Made by a program: the position numbers and the translations under genes
Notes under the pieces: generated by a model
Told to the model about the DNA's origin: nothing
The model's database searches: none
What the model saw: only the letters and a program-made list of their open reading frames with translations
Source of the DNA: Acholoe squamosa
Lineage: Eukaryota > Annelida > Polychaeta > Phyllodocida > Polynoidae
Reading direction: 5' to 3'
Assembly (NCBI GenBank): GCA_949317995.1
Contig: OX439041.1
Span: 12,288,001-12,352,000, forward strand
DNA: 64,000 bases
Shown: piece after piece, positions 19,333-29,454 of the stretch
Layout of the letters: each line of letters starts with the position of its first letter
Position numbering within the stretch: the stretch's first letter is position 1

Positions 19333-22104
19333 GTGAACCCCACCATCAAATTTCAAAAATCCTCAAAATTTCTCAATTTTTCTCATTTTTCTAGAGCAGC
19401 AGCCATCCTAGCAGTCTGTATATTTTTACATCTGCTCCTCGGCTGCACCTCAACATCAAATACCAATCTGAACACCATCTTCAGACCCAACTATGGCGCA
19501 CTGTTTACCAAGTTACCCCAAACATTACTAGCCAACTACATGGACTATCCATTGACCTTCAGCCTCAACTTGACCTTTGACCAGAACTTAAGTCAGCCAG
19601 AACTGCTCAGCCCACTCATCGCCACTGATGCACCCCAATACATTAAGCACACAGCCCATGCCCTAGATAACATGATACAAAGCCTATTCTCCAAGTCAAA
19701 AACAACACTAGAAACCTTGTCAAAATTAATTTCCCCATCAAACGTCAGACAAGCCAGAAACGCCCCAGGCCAAGTCATTGGTGACATTTTAAGAGCTTCA
19801 ATAGGCCTCGGTACTCAACCAGAAATTGATATTTTGAATTCTGAAATGTCTGACCTGGATAAAAAGTTAGCCACCAAAATGCACGTGGTAGAATTAGCCA
19901 CACATTTCTTGTTAAATATTTCGGAATTTAATTACAATTCTGTCAACATCTTCTCAAAATTCCAAAACGACACTGATGATGCTCTATCTTTCATTTCCGG
20001 AAAATTAGAGCACTTAAATTCAAACATCTCATCAATATTATTAAAATTAGAACTCCAATCCAGACAAGACACTTTCTACTCCATGTTATTCACAGCAGCA
20101 AATTCACAAATAGAATCTTTAATTGACCTCCAAAGCGACTTGGAAAATCTGCTTTTAACCATTAATAATCTACTTGAAGGCACCCTACCCCAGTCCATCA
20201 TCACAAAAGACGACCTCAGTTTAGGTTTAAACAATTTATCCAGCCTCCTGCACGAGGCACATCACGGCATTATTTTAGAAGGCCTACCCATAAGTTATTA
20301 TTATAAGCGCCGAGTACATGTGCACTGGAACCATAACTCGAGCCTACTAATAACCATACCAGTACCCATAACCAGAGGGGGAAGCACCTTTTCTATATTT
20401 AGGATAGAAACCTTCCCCGTGCCTTTCGACACCTCCGACACTAAGTCAGTAGGTCACACCCAGGTGGAGCCACTTCCCGGCTACTTGGCCATGTCCAGGA
20501 CCCACTCACACTACATACAGTTTACACAAGCTGACCTGGATATGTGTGACCTCGGCCACCTTATCAGCTGTAACCTACCCCTACCTCTGTTGTCGGCCAC
20601 ACACCCCACATGCACTCTATCCCTATTTTTAGACCTACCAGAGGCGATGCACCATACCTGCAGTTTTAAAGCACACATGGCAGCACCCACACCAAATCTT
20701 ATCCAACCCCTATCTCACAGCACCTTCCTATTAATAACCGACCATCCCACTTCCATGCTCCAATGCACAGATTCAGGCCAAGTCAAAATTAAAAATAGAG
20801 CATACTCAGTCATCTCAGTCCCATGTCTGTGCTCCATTAAAAATGCTGGCATGATTTTAACCAATTCTGATTTATCTTGCACCCAAAATTTCACGCTGGA
20901 GCCCATATCAAAGGCCTATTTCAACTTACCACTATGGCGACACTTTGGTCAACCTCCAGCCAATGTTTCCGGCATCACCATGGCAACCACATCCCAGACC
21001 CTTCACTTGCCCAATTTTGAAAAATTAAAACACCTACATAATCAAAAAATAGCACCACTTTTTCAAGACACCCTAACCCTTAAAAAGGCCGCACAGGGAC
21101 TTAAAGACCAATCAGCCCTCCTATCCACTAACTCCCTGATGCATCTAGGATATCACCTCCAGTTCTCACCCTGGATACATTTGGTATCACCCCTCCTGGC
21201 ACTACTTTGCTGCGCATTAACCCTTAAGAACCATCTTCGTGTCAATCAATTGGCGCGCTTTATCACACTAGTCTCAGCAACCCGAACACCCAAGATGGCT
21301 AATGCGGAGAGTTGGGATCGTTTTAAAGATCTGATACGCCAGGCTAACAAAAACTGGCCAGCTCCACAAACGACCCCAAACACAGATCTAGATTTTGTAC
21401 AGTCGCCTGACCGCTACCAGAACATGTTCACCTGGATTTTGATAGCAACCCTCCTATACATCACATGGAGTACCGCCAAGAGGTGCCTGCGACACTGGCC
21501 CTACTGCAAACAGGACAGCCACAGGACACCTTCAATTGTGGCCAAGATTCATGCTAACGGTCAAACCTTTGATTTCACCGTTGGCAAGATGATCTATGGA
21601 CAAAATCTCTGGGCCCCCACCATCACAGCCCCTAAGGTCTCCCCAGCTCGCCTTACGGCACCCCTGGGCAGACACCTGGATCTCCATTGGAAGTCTGACA
21701 TCAGGACAATAATCGGGGGACAAGTCCGACAGATCCCGCTGCAGCGCTATCCTCCGGTACCACTTCTATGGAGGATACCGCTGTACAGAATCTTAAAAGG
21801 AGCTCACCACATGACAGTGGTCATCTCCTCAGAAGGACAACCCGATTTTCAACTTGCCTCTAGTGACACTGACCCCGCCATACAACTACCTTGTGAGTCC
21901 TGGCCGGCTGATCGCCATGACTCCCCGGCTGAGCTCACAAAGTACACCCCACTCCGGCATCAGCCAAAGAAAGACAAATACATGTACAGGCAACCGGAGA
22001 TGATGCTCACACCACCCTCAACATCAACCAGCGGTAAGTTTCCATCAGAAACCTCTTTGATCCTCATGTGGGGATCAATTAACCGCCGGCCATCCCCCAT
22101 ATAA
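19333..22104 (+). CDS. env: Envelope-like fusion glycoprotein (F-type), spliced
   Basis: The open frame has 923 codons but no ATG before the signal peptide; it opens with GTG directly after a TAA. An acceptor preceded by a T-rich tract (AG at 19393-19394) lies just upstream of the codons for the hydrophobic AAAILAVCIFLHLLLG segment, so an upstream exon must provide the start. A basic cleavage-like site RQAR (139-142) precedes a Gly/Ala-rich, weakly hydrophobic stretch and a heptad-rich region with many N-glycosylation sites. A helical segment near 255-310 has the spacing seen in baculovirus F and errantivirus envelopes. Hydrophobic segments lie at about 613-633 and 698-714, followed by an unusually long C-terminal region of about 205 residues. 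The role would be membrane fusion. Family assignment rests on layout, not alignment. Confidence 0.75.
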   Translation: MNPTIKFQKSSKFLNFSHFSRAAAILAVCIFLHLLLGCTSTSNTNLNTIFRPNYGALFTKLPQTLLANYMDYPLTFSLNLTFDQNLSQPELLSPLIATDAPQYIKHTAHALDNMIQSLFSKSKTTLETLSKLISPSNVRQARNAPGQVIGDILRASIGLGTQPEIDILNSEMSDLDKKLATKMHVVELATHFLLNISEFNYNSVNIFSKFQNDTDDALSFISGKLEHLNSNISSILLKLELQSRQDTFYSMLFTAANSQIESLIDLQSDLENLLLTINNLLEGTLPQSIITKDDLSLGLNNLSSLLHEAHHGIILEGLPISYYYKRRVHVHWNHNSSLLITIPVPITRGGSTFSIFRIETFPVPFDTSDTKSVGHTQVEPLPGYLAMSRTHSHYIQFTQADLDMCDLGHLISCNLPLPLLSATHPTCTLSLFLDLPEAMHHTCSFKAHMAAPTPNLIQPLSHSTFLLITDHPTSMLQCTDSGQVKIKNRAYSVISVPCLCSIKNAGMILTNSDLSCTQNFTLEPISKAYFNLPLWRHFGQPPANVSGITMATTSQTLHLPNFEKLKHLHNQKIAPLFQDTLTLKKAAQGLKDQSALLSTNSLMHLGYHLQFSPWIHLVSPLLALLCCALTLKNHLRVNQLARFITLVSATRTPKMANAESWDRFKDLIRQANKNWPAPQTTPNTDLDFVQSPDRYQNMFTWILIATLLYITWSTAKRCLRHWPYCKQDSHRTPSIVAKIHANGQTFDFTVGKMIYGQNLWAPTITAPKVSPARLTAPLGRHLDLHWKSDIRTIIGGQVRQIPLQRYPPVPLLWRIPLYRILKGAHHMTVVISSEGQPDFQLASSDTDPAIQLPCESWPADRHDSPAELTKYTPLRHQPKKDKYMYRQPEMMLTPPSTSTSGKFPSETSLILMWGSINRRPSPI
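22034..22039 (+). other. Candidate splice donor near the end of env
   Basis: GTAAGT follows AGCG in the env frame, leaving phase 1. A strong acceptor (CTGTTTTTCAATACAG, AG at 23936-23937) lies 1.9 kb downstream and its exon would continue in an open frame to a stop at about 24065. The env C-terminus could therefore exist in two versions. This is inferred from consensus and phase. Confidence 0.4.
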
Positions 22105-23582
22105 CCTGGTAATGGACTCTCCCGGTCGCCCAATCCACCGGATAGCCCCATCTAACACCTTCATGTGGGGATCATACCCATCCTTAATAGCTCTAAAACC
22201 GACACCACCCACAATTAAAACCATTTTAACATCTCCAGTACCATAGCACAGTTTCGACCCACAACAACACGGTTATTTCGACTCACTGTGAAGGCCCACT
22301 GCACGATGAGACGTCGCCATCTTGTTTCTGACGTCGCGTCTGGTTCCCCGCCAAACGCTGCGTCAGAACGCCGGCGCTGCGTCTCACCACTGCCGTCGGC
22401 CTCCCCAACGTCAGATCTCTTTCATTTTTCCCACGTTGGCATGACAACTTAACGTCAGTCAGGACACCCGCAATCAATATCTGCGTCAAAACAATAACAT
22501 AAGCACGTGTTAGCAATATCACTAGACTTGTTTTCGACCCAAGTTAACAATAACAACCCGCATGAGAATTGAAAGCCCGCCCTTGCCAATTCAGAAGCCC
22601 AGAACAAACAACATAACTTCTAACTGGTGGTGGACTTTCAAATATATTATTGGAATAAAATCACAGCAAATCAGGCTCATGGCACATATGGTTATCACAG
22701 TTTTTCATCATATAATCACAGCATCAAATCACATCTCCGCATTAGGCCTGCCACCTTCCACAGCTAGTCCTTTTTCCTTTCTGTTTTCTTAAGCCGTCCT
22801 CATCTTTCACTTTTTCGGCACAGACACGCCACACCAAATCGCTCTCGCGTCTACCTCTGCAAAAAGCAATCCAAAACCCCCACTGTAAAAACCCACAATT
22901 CTAACAAATTCCAATTCCGATTCAAAATTCAAAAACAAGATTCAAATCTGTGAATAAAATTTTCAAACACATTCAGGCTAGCAACCGACTTAATCAAAAT
23001 TACACGTACCGGCCAAGTCATCAGAATACGACACAGGGCCCACTGGCCCCTCCCTCTGGGCCATCGGGTGGCCCATGGACCCGGTGACAAAGTACCGGTA
23101 CCTCCCCGATATGGACCCACACCAGGACAATCCTGAAACAAACCAAAAACACGGCGTCAGACCACCGGCACCACACCCAAATACACAAAACCACCCAAAA
23201 ATCGAAATCTTGTATCAGCACTTACCCGAATGTGCCCACCAGCACCAACAGCAGGAAGAGCATTCCTGAAGGCATCACCACGAGCTGCGCTCGCACAATC
23301 ATGGTTTCTCCGTGGTTTTTCGAGCCGCAAGTAAATCCAAAGTTATAGCTCTCCTTGCCGGTCATAAGTCGCTTTCTGATCCCAAAATAGCTCCTGCTCC
23401 CTTTATAGCAAGACCCACCGCGGGAGCATAAAGTTAATTTTCGGACCCTATTTTTCGAAAAGCGCACCACCAAAACTCAAAATTTCATCACACCAAACCC
23501 ACCTTAGGATCCAAAATCACCTAATCCAAAGTTGAGACATCCCTTACACATAACCGACTGAGACCATAGCAAGTCTACACCA
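22105..23582 (+). other. 3' region of the element after env
   Basis: No convincing long ORF; a 76-codon frame at 22562-22792 has no features. Between 22309 and 22490 there are several CGTCA/TGACG half-sites. An acceptor-like CACTTTTTCGGCACAG ends at 22823. A/C-rich composition continues, so this belongs to the element and is not host flank. Confidence 0.5.
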
Positions 23583-23588
23583 TTGACC

Positions 23589-24065
23589 ATGCCGTTTGAC
23601 CATGCCCTTACACGAACGCTGGACAAACGCCAGCTCAGTGGCGCCAGCCAATGTTTATCGCTTGAACTAAATAAGAAAAGATCGGAAAAGATCCCCATGC
23701 AGTGGCGCTACCCGTGCCGCGCAGCAGAACTAACCTGGACCCTGGATATTCCAGTTTCCCGCTCACATTTGGCCATGAGTCTACACCGGCCCAGTGACAC
23801 TGCACATCAATATGCACTGCCTAATTCACTGCCTTACCTGTCAATTTGGTATTTTTGTTGGTCGCCTTGTGATCCATGCACTATGATCGACCCTAAAACT
23901 AAAAATCCCCCCTCTCTTGTTCTGTTTTTCAATACAGAGGCCAACGACCTAATCGAGGAGGCGGAGACCGTATTGACGGGCCAGCAGGAGTTTCCAGCAG
24001 CAGGCCAGGCACGCCCATTCCCACCGGCCTGCCCCATTGGAGCACACGAGTCTGCTCTCCAATAG
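23589..24065 (+). CDS. Hypothetical 3' ORF 1 or env 3' exon
   Basis: Open frame of about 158 codons from the ATG at 23589. The whole ORF has no recognised domain. Its last part, from 23938 onward, lies directly after a strong acceptor and is acidic (ANDLIEEAETV). That part may be the real coding piece, as a 3' exon joined to an upstream donor. Weak evidence for the full ORF, better for the tail as an exon. Confidence 0.3.
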   Translation: MPFDHALTRTLDKRQLSGASQCLSLELNKKRSEKIPMQWRYPCRAAELTWTLDIPVSRSHLAMSLHRPSDTAHQYALPNSLPYLSIWYFCWSPCDPCTMIDPKTKNPPSLVLFFNTEANDLIEEAETVLTGQQEFPAAGQARPFPPACPIGAHESALQ

Positions 24066-24112
24066 GGCCACCTACTAGATTCGCCACCCTGAGAACAAAT
24101 TGTCCCCACCTA

Positions 24113-24499
24113 ATGTACAGCTACAGCTGCCCATGCAGTATCAACAAAGACAATAGACCAGAAACCTTCAAAACAATTGGCTCGACCCAGGTCTGGAGAC
24201 CCCTACCCAAAATTAACCAAGCTTCATCTGAGGAGGATAGTGACTCTAGCACCTCCCTCTCAGCAGAACCAATAGACATGGACCCTGCATACAGTTCCGA
24301 TCTGAATTTACAGCCTGACTCAGGCAAGCCTAGCAGAATGCACTTCAGCAAAATCGTAAACTTTGTCCCCAACACCAAAAAATCGAAATCCAGGAGAAGA
24401 CCCTCACTAGGTCGCTCCCTCAACCCAAACGTCTTTAACCACCAAGACCCACCACCAAAGGGTCTTGCAAACCAAAGCCGCCATAGAAGGAGAAAATAA
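24113..24499 (+). CDS. Hypothetical 3' ORF 2, acidic-basic, 128 aa
   Basis: ATG at 24113. It has a Ser/Asp/Glu-rich stretch (SSEEDSDSSTS, about 39-49) that echoes the TSEED motifs of Gag, then two strongly basic clusters (KKSKSRRR about 87-94; SRHRRRK at the end) that could be nuclear-localisation or RNA-binding signals. A small basic protein encoded 3' of env recalls Rev/Rex-like regulators, but I see no homology and do not claim that function. Confidence 0.35.
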   Translation: MYSYSCPCSINKDNRPETFKTIGSTQVWRPLPKINQASSEEDSDSSTSLSAEPIDMDPAYSSDLNLQPDSGKPSRMHFSKIVNFVPNTKKSKSRRRPSLGRSLNPNVFNHQDPPPKGLANQSRHRRRK

Positions 24500-25693
24500 T
24501 TTCAATAACCATCCCTTATTTATTTCATTTATTTTTGGAACTGTCTTTAAAATTATGGACTAAAAGTGTAGAGACACACTTCACTCACCGACCGCCCATG
24601 GACACTATGAACACTGACTCAGTCAGCCTAGTCAACTGATTTTTAAAGCCAGTTTTTCTTGTTGTATAGGGCTATGATACATAACCATGAAAACACGCTG
24701 CATTTTTACATTTATTTTCCTTTATAAGAACATTATGAAGAACACAAGCCAGGCAGCAGGTTTTTGTGATCTTAAGATGCCATAAAGTTCTTTTTCTTTT
24801 TCACACTGTACCTTTTCAAACCCAACCATGTCAAATATTTATGGGTTTTAGTTAGTTTATATTTTTTCTAAAAATTTTACAAGGAACCCCTGGCAACCAG
24901 TATCTTTGCAGGATCAACTGAGATCCAAACTAAATATCAGCCAGAGCCTCCATTTACTTTTGTATTAACCTCGTCCTTTTTCAGCAAATGATAACCCCAG
25001 GTAGACTGAAGGCTAAACATGCTAAATTTTCCATTGACTAAGACAAACCTTCTACAAAATTAACAGAAACTTCTACAGATAAATAAAAGACCAAAAATCC
25101 AAAATTTTTTTTTTTTTTTTTTTAGAAAATTCCTTAAACATATCACCTAAAAGCCTTCAGACTCCCTAAGCCTTACCAGTATTATAAGGAATGATTGATC
25201 GACTTGCCAGTCATCAATTACCTTACCTCTGTTTTTATTTATTATATTGTATTGTATATTGGCTCAAGACCTAAATAATAAGTGCCTACCGGTACTGAAA
25301 CAAACTTCAGTATTAACGTGTCTACCTCAAGGTCTGCCTTAAAGCCAATAACTGCATGTTTTAGGATAGTTTTTATTCCTCTATCCTTGTGTGAACTTTA
25401 GTACTAGATAAATAATCCAGCCCTTGTATGCTACCACGACCTGAACTTTTCACATTCTTCTTGTCAAAATTACAAACAACACCTCTTTGGCACAGTTTCG
25501 TTTTGTACTGTTTATAAATTATTCATGTTCAATCAAAAACCAATATTAAATATCTCCTTAATACTGTAGACTTTCAACTTAAATGATAAGATGTAATACC
25601 TATTATTACACACCAAACATATTGTCAGTAGACCTTTTCTCACGAACTTCCTCCTTAAAACCTCGCGTGGAATCGAGTAGGAATGTGGGGATT
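24500..25693 (+). other. 3' untranslated part of the element
   Basis: A/T-rich sequence without ORFs, reaching the 3' LTR. A poly-T run lies at 25107-25124. The few purines just before the LTR (GGAATGTGGGGATT, 25680-25693) are a weak candidate polypurine tract. Confidence 0.5.
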
Positions 25694-26371
25694 TGTCAGT
25701 AGACCGTTATAGGTATTGTACTTATCATATTTATTTTTCACCTTTGACTCTACCATGTAACCCAGTGTCTGAGTCTACCCACAAGCCAAGCCATACCCAT
25801 AGACCAAAGGCTGGCGGTGTCAACTGCACTCAGTGACCCCGCCTCCTCCCACTGGAGGATACGCCGTCAATCACAAGCAGCCCACTGCATGCTGGAAATT
25901 CCTAGCAGACAATGTTTAGAAACAACTCCTCCTGCTGGAGGACATGCCCATTGATCATGAGCAGCTCACAGCATACCGGGAGTTCCCAGCAGCTATATTT
26001 AGAACCACACTGAACTCTGTGAACCCCAGTGCTATGTTTGGGATCCCCCCTACATACCTGCACTGGAGTTCCCCAGTTACTATATTTAGCTCACCTGATA
26101 CTATTTTTAGGATGAGCTGGGTGAGCAGCTCCTACTACAAATACCTGTGGAGGGAGCAGCTCACTCATCTTTCCACCTTCATACTTCATACCTCACACAC
26201 TCACGTGAGATCAAGGCCTTTGGCTCAAGGGCTAGGCTTGGACACTGTTGGGCACCTTTATACTGTATCACCATCTATACCTCGTGGACTTCTATGAATA
26301 AAGTGGATATCAAACTGGATTCCTGATTCGTCTGTATTCATCCTTATTCATCATTTACGGACTCGTTGACA
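25694..26371 (+). repeat. 3' LTR
   Basis: 678 bp, identical to the 5' LTR except for two substitutions. It carries the same AATAAA signal (26297-26302) and U3 tandem duplication, and is followed by GCAC (26372-26375), the right target duplication. Confidence 0.95.
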
Positions 26372-26375
26372 GCAC

Positions 26376-26715
26376 TTTCAAAATGTCAAAGGTTTAGAGC
26401 ATAGCCCCCGTGTTCTGACACCCTAGAATGTCATCCCAATATTGAAGTCAATGATCATCATTTTTTTTTTCATGAAGTTTAATTATTCACAATCATATGA
26501 ACTCCTGCTGCAACACTGTTTCCGACATAGATTTTGCTTTAAAAACATTAAGCAAATCATTAACCACTTTGAAAGCAGCATGTTACTTTAATGCATCATG
26601 CCCTTTTCTTATGACATAGTTATGCAGCTCTTGCGATTTTTTCTTCGCCAGGACTGCATTCATTCATCACATGGACAGAGTGCATTAAACCATCTTTAGG
26701 GGTTAATTTACTTTA
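26376..26715. other. Host flank right of the LTR element
   Basis: A/T-rich, with no gene seen. Confidence 0.5.
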
Positions 26716-27015
26716 GGCCAAACCAAAAAAATAAGTTGGTCTACGGATTTGGGTTTTGAAAAAATGGTGCAAGCAAGCGAAATTTTTATTTATTTTTTTT
26801 TAAAGAATATTTTTTGACGTCCAATGGATTCCTTGCTGGAAAAGTGAGGCGAGCGAAAATTTTTTATTTTAAATTTTTTTTGGACAAAGATCACAAAGAG
26901 AAAACTTGTAGAAAGTGAAGCAAGCGAAATCCATAGACAAGATTTTTTTCAAAGAAAAAAAAAAAAAAATTGGAGAGGGAAATCCGTAGACCAACTTATT
27001 TTTTTTGGTGTGGCC
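26716..27015. mobile_element. 300-bp MITE, PIF/Harbinger-like
   Basis: The ends GGCCAAACCAAAAAAATAAG and CTTATTTTTTTTGGTGTGGCC are inverted repeats of about 35 bp (including GTTGGTCTACGGATTT and AAATCCGTAGACCAAC). TTA flanks both sides (26713-26715, 27016-27018). A 3-bp TWA duplication and GGCC ends fit Tourist-like MITEs. Confidence 0.75.
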
Positions 27016-27058
27016 TTAACAGAACAATTCAATAAGAATATTTTCCATTCATTACTAT

Positions 27059-27260
27059 TACCGTAAAACCTCGCCCATAAGCAGCCTCTGAGAAAATGAT
27101 ATCATAAGCCGATTTTTAGGCTTAATTTGATCTGTTTCTCTTTAATCTATTGTAAGAAAATCCCTATCATAAGCCAGGGGAAGTGTTCAAGTAAATGCTA
27201 TGACCGAACTTTAGTCAAAATTCGAAAATGAAATTGGCTTATGGGAGGTGTTTTACAGTG
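27059..27260. mobile_element. MITE with CCGTAAAACCTCGCCCATAAGC ends
   Basis: Its left end and right end (GCTTATGGGAGGTGTTTTACAG) are inverted repeats about 200 bp apart. It is related in sequence and layout to the TACCGTAA family below. Confidence 0.6.
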
Positions 27261-27564
27261 TCAACATGTTGCAAATATTATTAAATAATACATGTATACA
27301 AATGATTAAATCAAGAATTCATTGTATCTCCCCAGCTATTTTGGGTTTATAGATAGATTACGACATAATGCGACCAGTCATTCAGAGTATAGTCAACAAG
27401 TAAAAACATGAGCAAGACCCATGAAACTCTAACATAATGACAAGAATAATGTACAAAATTGACACCACCAGAACACTCAAATGACTAATTTAACTATGAC
27501 TCTCATTTACACTAATGGAAACTATTAAATCTAATTAAGTCTGAATGGGTGGAAAGTACAGTAA

Positions 27565-27765
27565 TACCGTAAATTCCCTCGTATAAGCTGCACCCTGAGT
27601 TTGTGGAGAAGCCATAAACTGCATATAGGTCTTGACAATTGGCAGTTCTAGACTGCTCTATAGTGAAAAAACACCCTTGTATAAGCCACATCCTGACTTT
27701 GGGAACCTCCTCTAAGCTGCAAAAACATCTAGTCCGCCGGGGCTTATAGGAGAGAACTTACAGTA
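27565..27765. mobile_element. TACCGTAA-family MITE, diverged copy
   Basis: It begins TACCGTAAATTCCCTCGTATAAG and ends CTTATAGGAGAGAACTTACAGTA, so the ends are inverted repeats flanked by TA. Confidence 0.6.
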
Positions 27766-27881
27766 GTTTAGAACTAAGATAAATCTTGGTGTTTATGCCA
27801 CGGTGTATGAGTTGTGGGTTATACTCTACATGCAGCTTATAAAAGTGCATAGAACCTTTAAAGTGGATGTGCGACTTAAAC

Positions 27882-28122
27882 TACCGTAATCTCTCGCGTA
27901 GAAGACGCGGTGTGCATATAAGACGCACCCCAAACTCAGCAAAGGCTGGTTCGCGTATAAGATGCACCTCTTAGGGGTGATTTTTGTAAGGTTAGTACAT
28001 TTCTATAATAAATATACCTTGCGTATAAGACGCACCCCCTTCTTGTGGAAATCCTATAAGACGCACCTGGCCTTTGTTTGGCGCGGTTACAAGACGCGTC
28101 CATTACGCGGGTGATTACGGTA
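27882..28122. mobile_element. TACCGTAA-family MITE
   Basis: It begins TACCGTAATCTCTCGCG and ends CGCGGGTGATTACGGTA. The interior repeats the motif ATAAGACGCACC. It is 241 bp, close to the 237-bp copies elsewhere in the window. Confidence 0.75.
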
Positions 28123-28440
28123 CTGTAAATTCCCGCGTTTAAAGCATATCCCGCATGTAAACCACAGCCTAACAGGATATAAGCCGCACCTGGGGCCTAA
28201 ACATTGATAGTTTAGTACTGCACTGTGCTAAAGTACTAAATACCCGCGCATCCATTCTTCGGTCTTATTCTATAAGCTGCACCTGGCCTTGCTGCACTGG
28301 AATTTATGGTTGAGTTTTCTTTATAGACCCAACTACTGACCATCAACTTTGAGCCTCCCGATGAAGCTTATAGGCTTCTGACAAAGTCACGGTTCCGCTT
28401 ACACATGGTTTCAGCTTTATACGGGAAGTTTTACAATATG
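28121..28440. mobile_element. TACCGTAA-family MITE, diverged, abutting the previous copy
   Basis: It starts at the TA that ends the neighbouring copy (TACTGTAAATTCCCGCG) and ends near CGGGAAGTTTTACAATA. The shared TA suggests insertion into the end of the other element. Confidence 0.5.
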
Positions 28441-29454
28441 GTTAATGTTAAAAGAAAACTTTAAAACCTATCCTGAGGAAAACGCAATTAACAAACAGGT
28501 AGAGCTTTTTTTTTTATAACTAAATCCCACTATGAAATAAATGCAGTGCAAGCAATTCATATACCAGTTAGATGTTGTTTCAGAATATTGAATCTCATGT
28601 ATAAACTTTTATACTCTGCAAAATTTCTCAAAGCCGGAAAGATTTCATGATGGTGGATTCAACAAGGGTAGCCCTGAGTAAGTATATATCAAAATGGCAT
28701 TTAACGACGACATTATGCTTCAAGTGTTCATACATCATGATGAACTGATGTGCTGTGCTCCAATTGGATGTATCAGCTATTTAGGCTCGCGCTAGGAATT
28801 TTTTTCCCTTTAGCCAGGCTGGCGAAAACCTTTTTTCGCCAGTTCCCGATACTATTAGCCTGTCCAATCTTTAAACATTTAAAGATACTAGAATGCTTTT
28901 CCTCTATGGACTTACCAGACCAATACATACAGAGCTGAACTGAGCTGGAATGTCTGGGCCTGCCTGTGCAGGTGAGTGGAGTGACTGAACTGAACTGTCT
29001 GGGCCTGCCTGCGCAGGCGAGTGGAGTGCAGGTGAAAGGAGAGTGACAGGTAGGGCACTGGGTCACACAGGTGGGAGGCCCCCTAGGTACCAATACCCCG
29101 AACAGGGTATGACCGCTGTTCGATACCATATATCAAGCTACCAAAGGGTTAACAACAGCTCCACCAGACCAGCCCCCTCATCACTGTAACTGCTAATAGG
29201 ACACCTTCAGCCTTTGGACATAAAGTTAAAAAGGAAATACAGATAACTAAAGACAAGGCAAATGTTTTGACTACAAAGCAGATTACACTTATAGGCTCCT
29301 CACTATAGTCTGTCTCTCATATGCTGAATGCAGAGAAAATATCAGTTCCGTATTTAGCATTACCTAACCAGTTTTAAGTCACTAGGCACTATAGTGTCCA
29401 GCTGTGCTGTACATAATGGATGTAAAGTAGTTTAGACTACCAATAGTTTGGATG

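Larger units (their letters stand above)
9189..26371 (+). mobile_element. 17.2-kb env-bearing Ty3/gypsy-like LTR retroelement with complex-retrovirus layout
   Basis: Two 678-bp LTRs (TGTCA...TGACA ends) with two substitutions between them bound a 17,183-bp element with a GCAC target duplication. In order it carries gag (9918-13019), pol in the same frame after one UAG (to 17504), a leader exon (18388-18416), a 178-aa ORF (18691-19227), an env-like ORF (19333-22104), and about 3.6 kb of 3' sequence with further ORFs and splice signals. Domain order PR-RT-RH-IN, a YVDD reverse transcriptase, a DD35E integrase and a GPY/F-like C-terminus place pol with Ty3/gypsy elements. All major ORFs are intact. 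It is much longer than typical Ty3/gypsy elements. The element is complete and young. Whether it makes particles cannot be seen. Confidence 0.95.
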
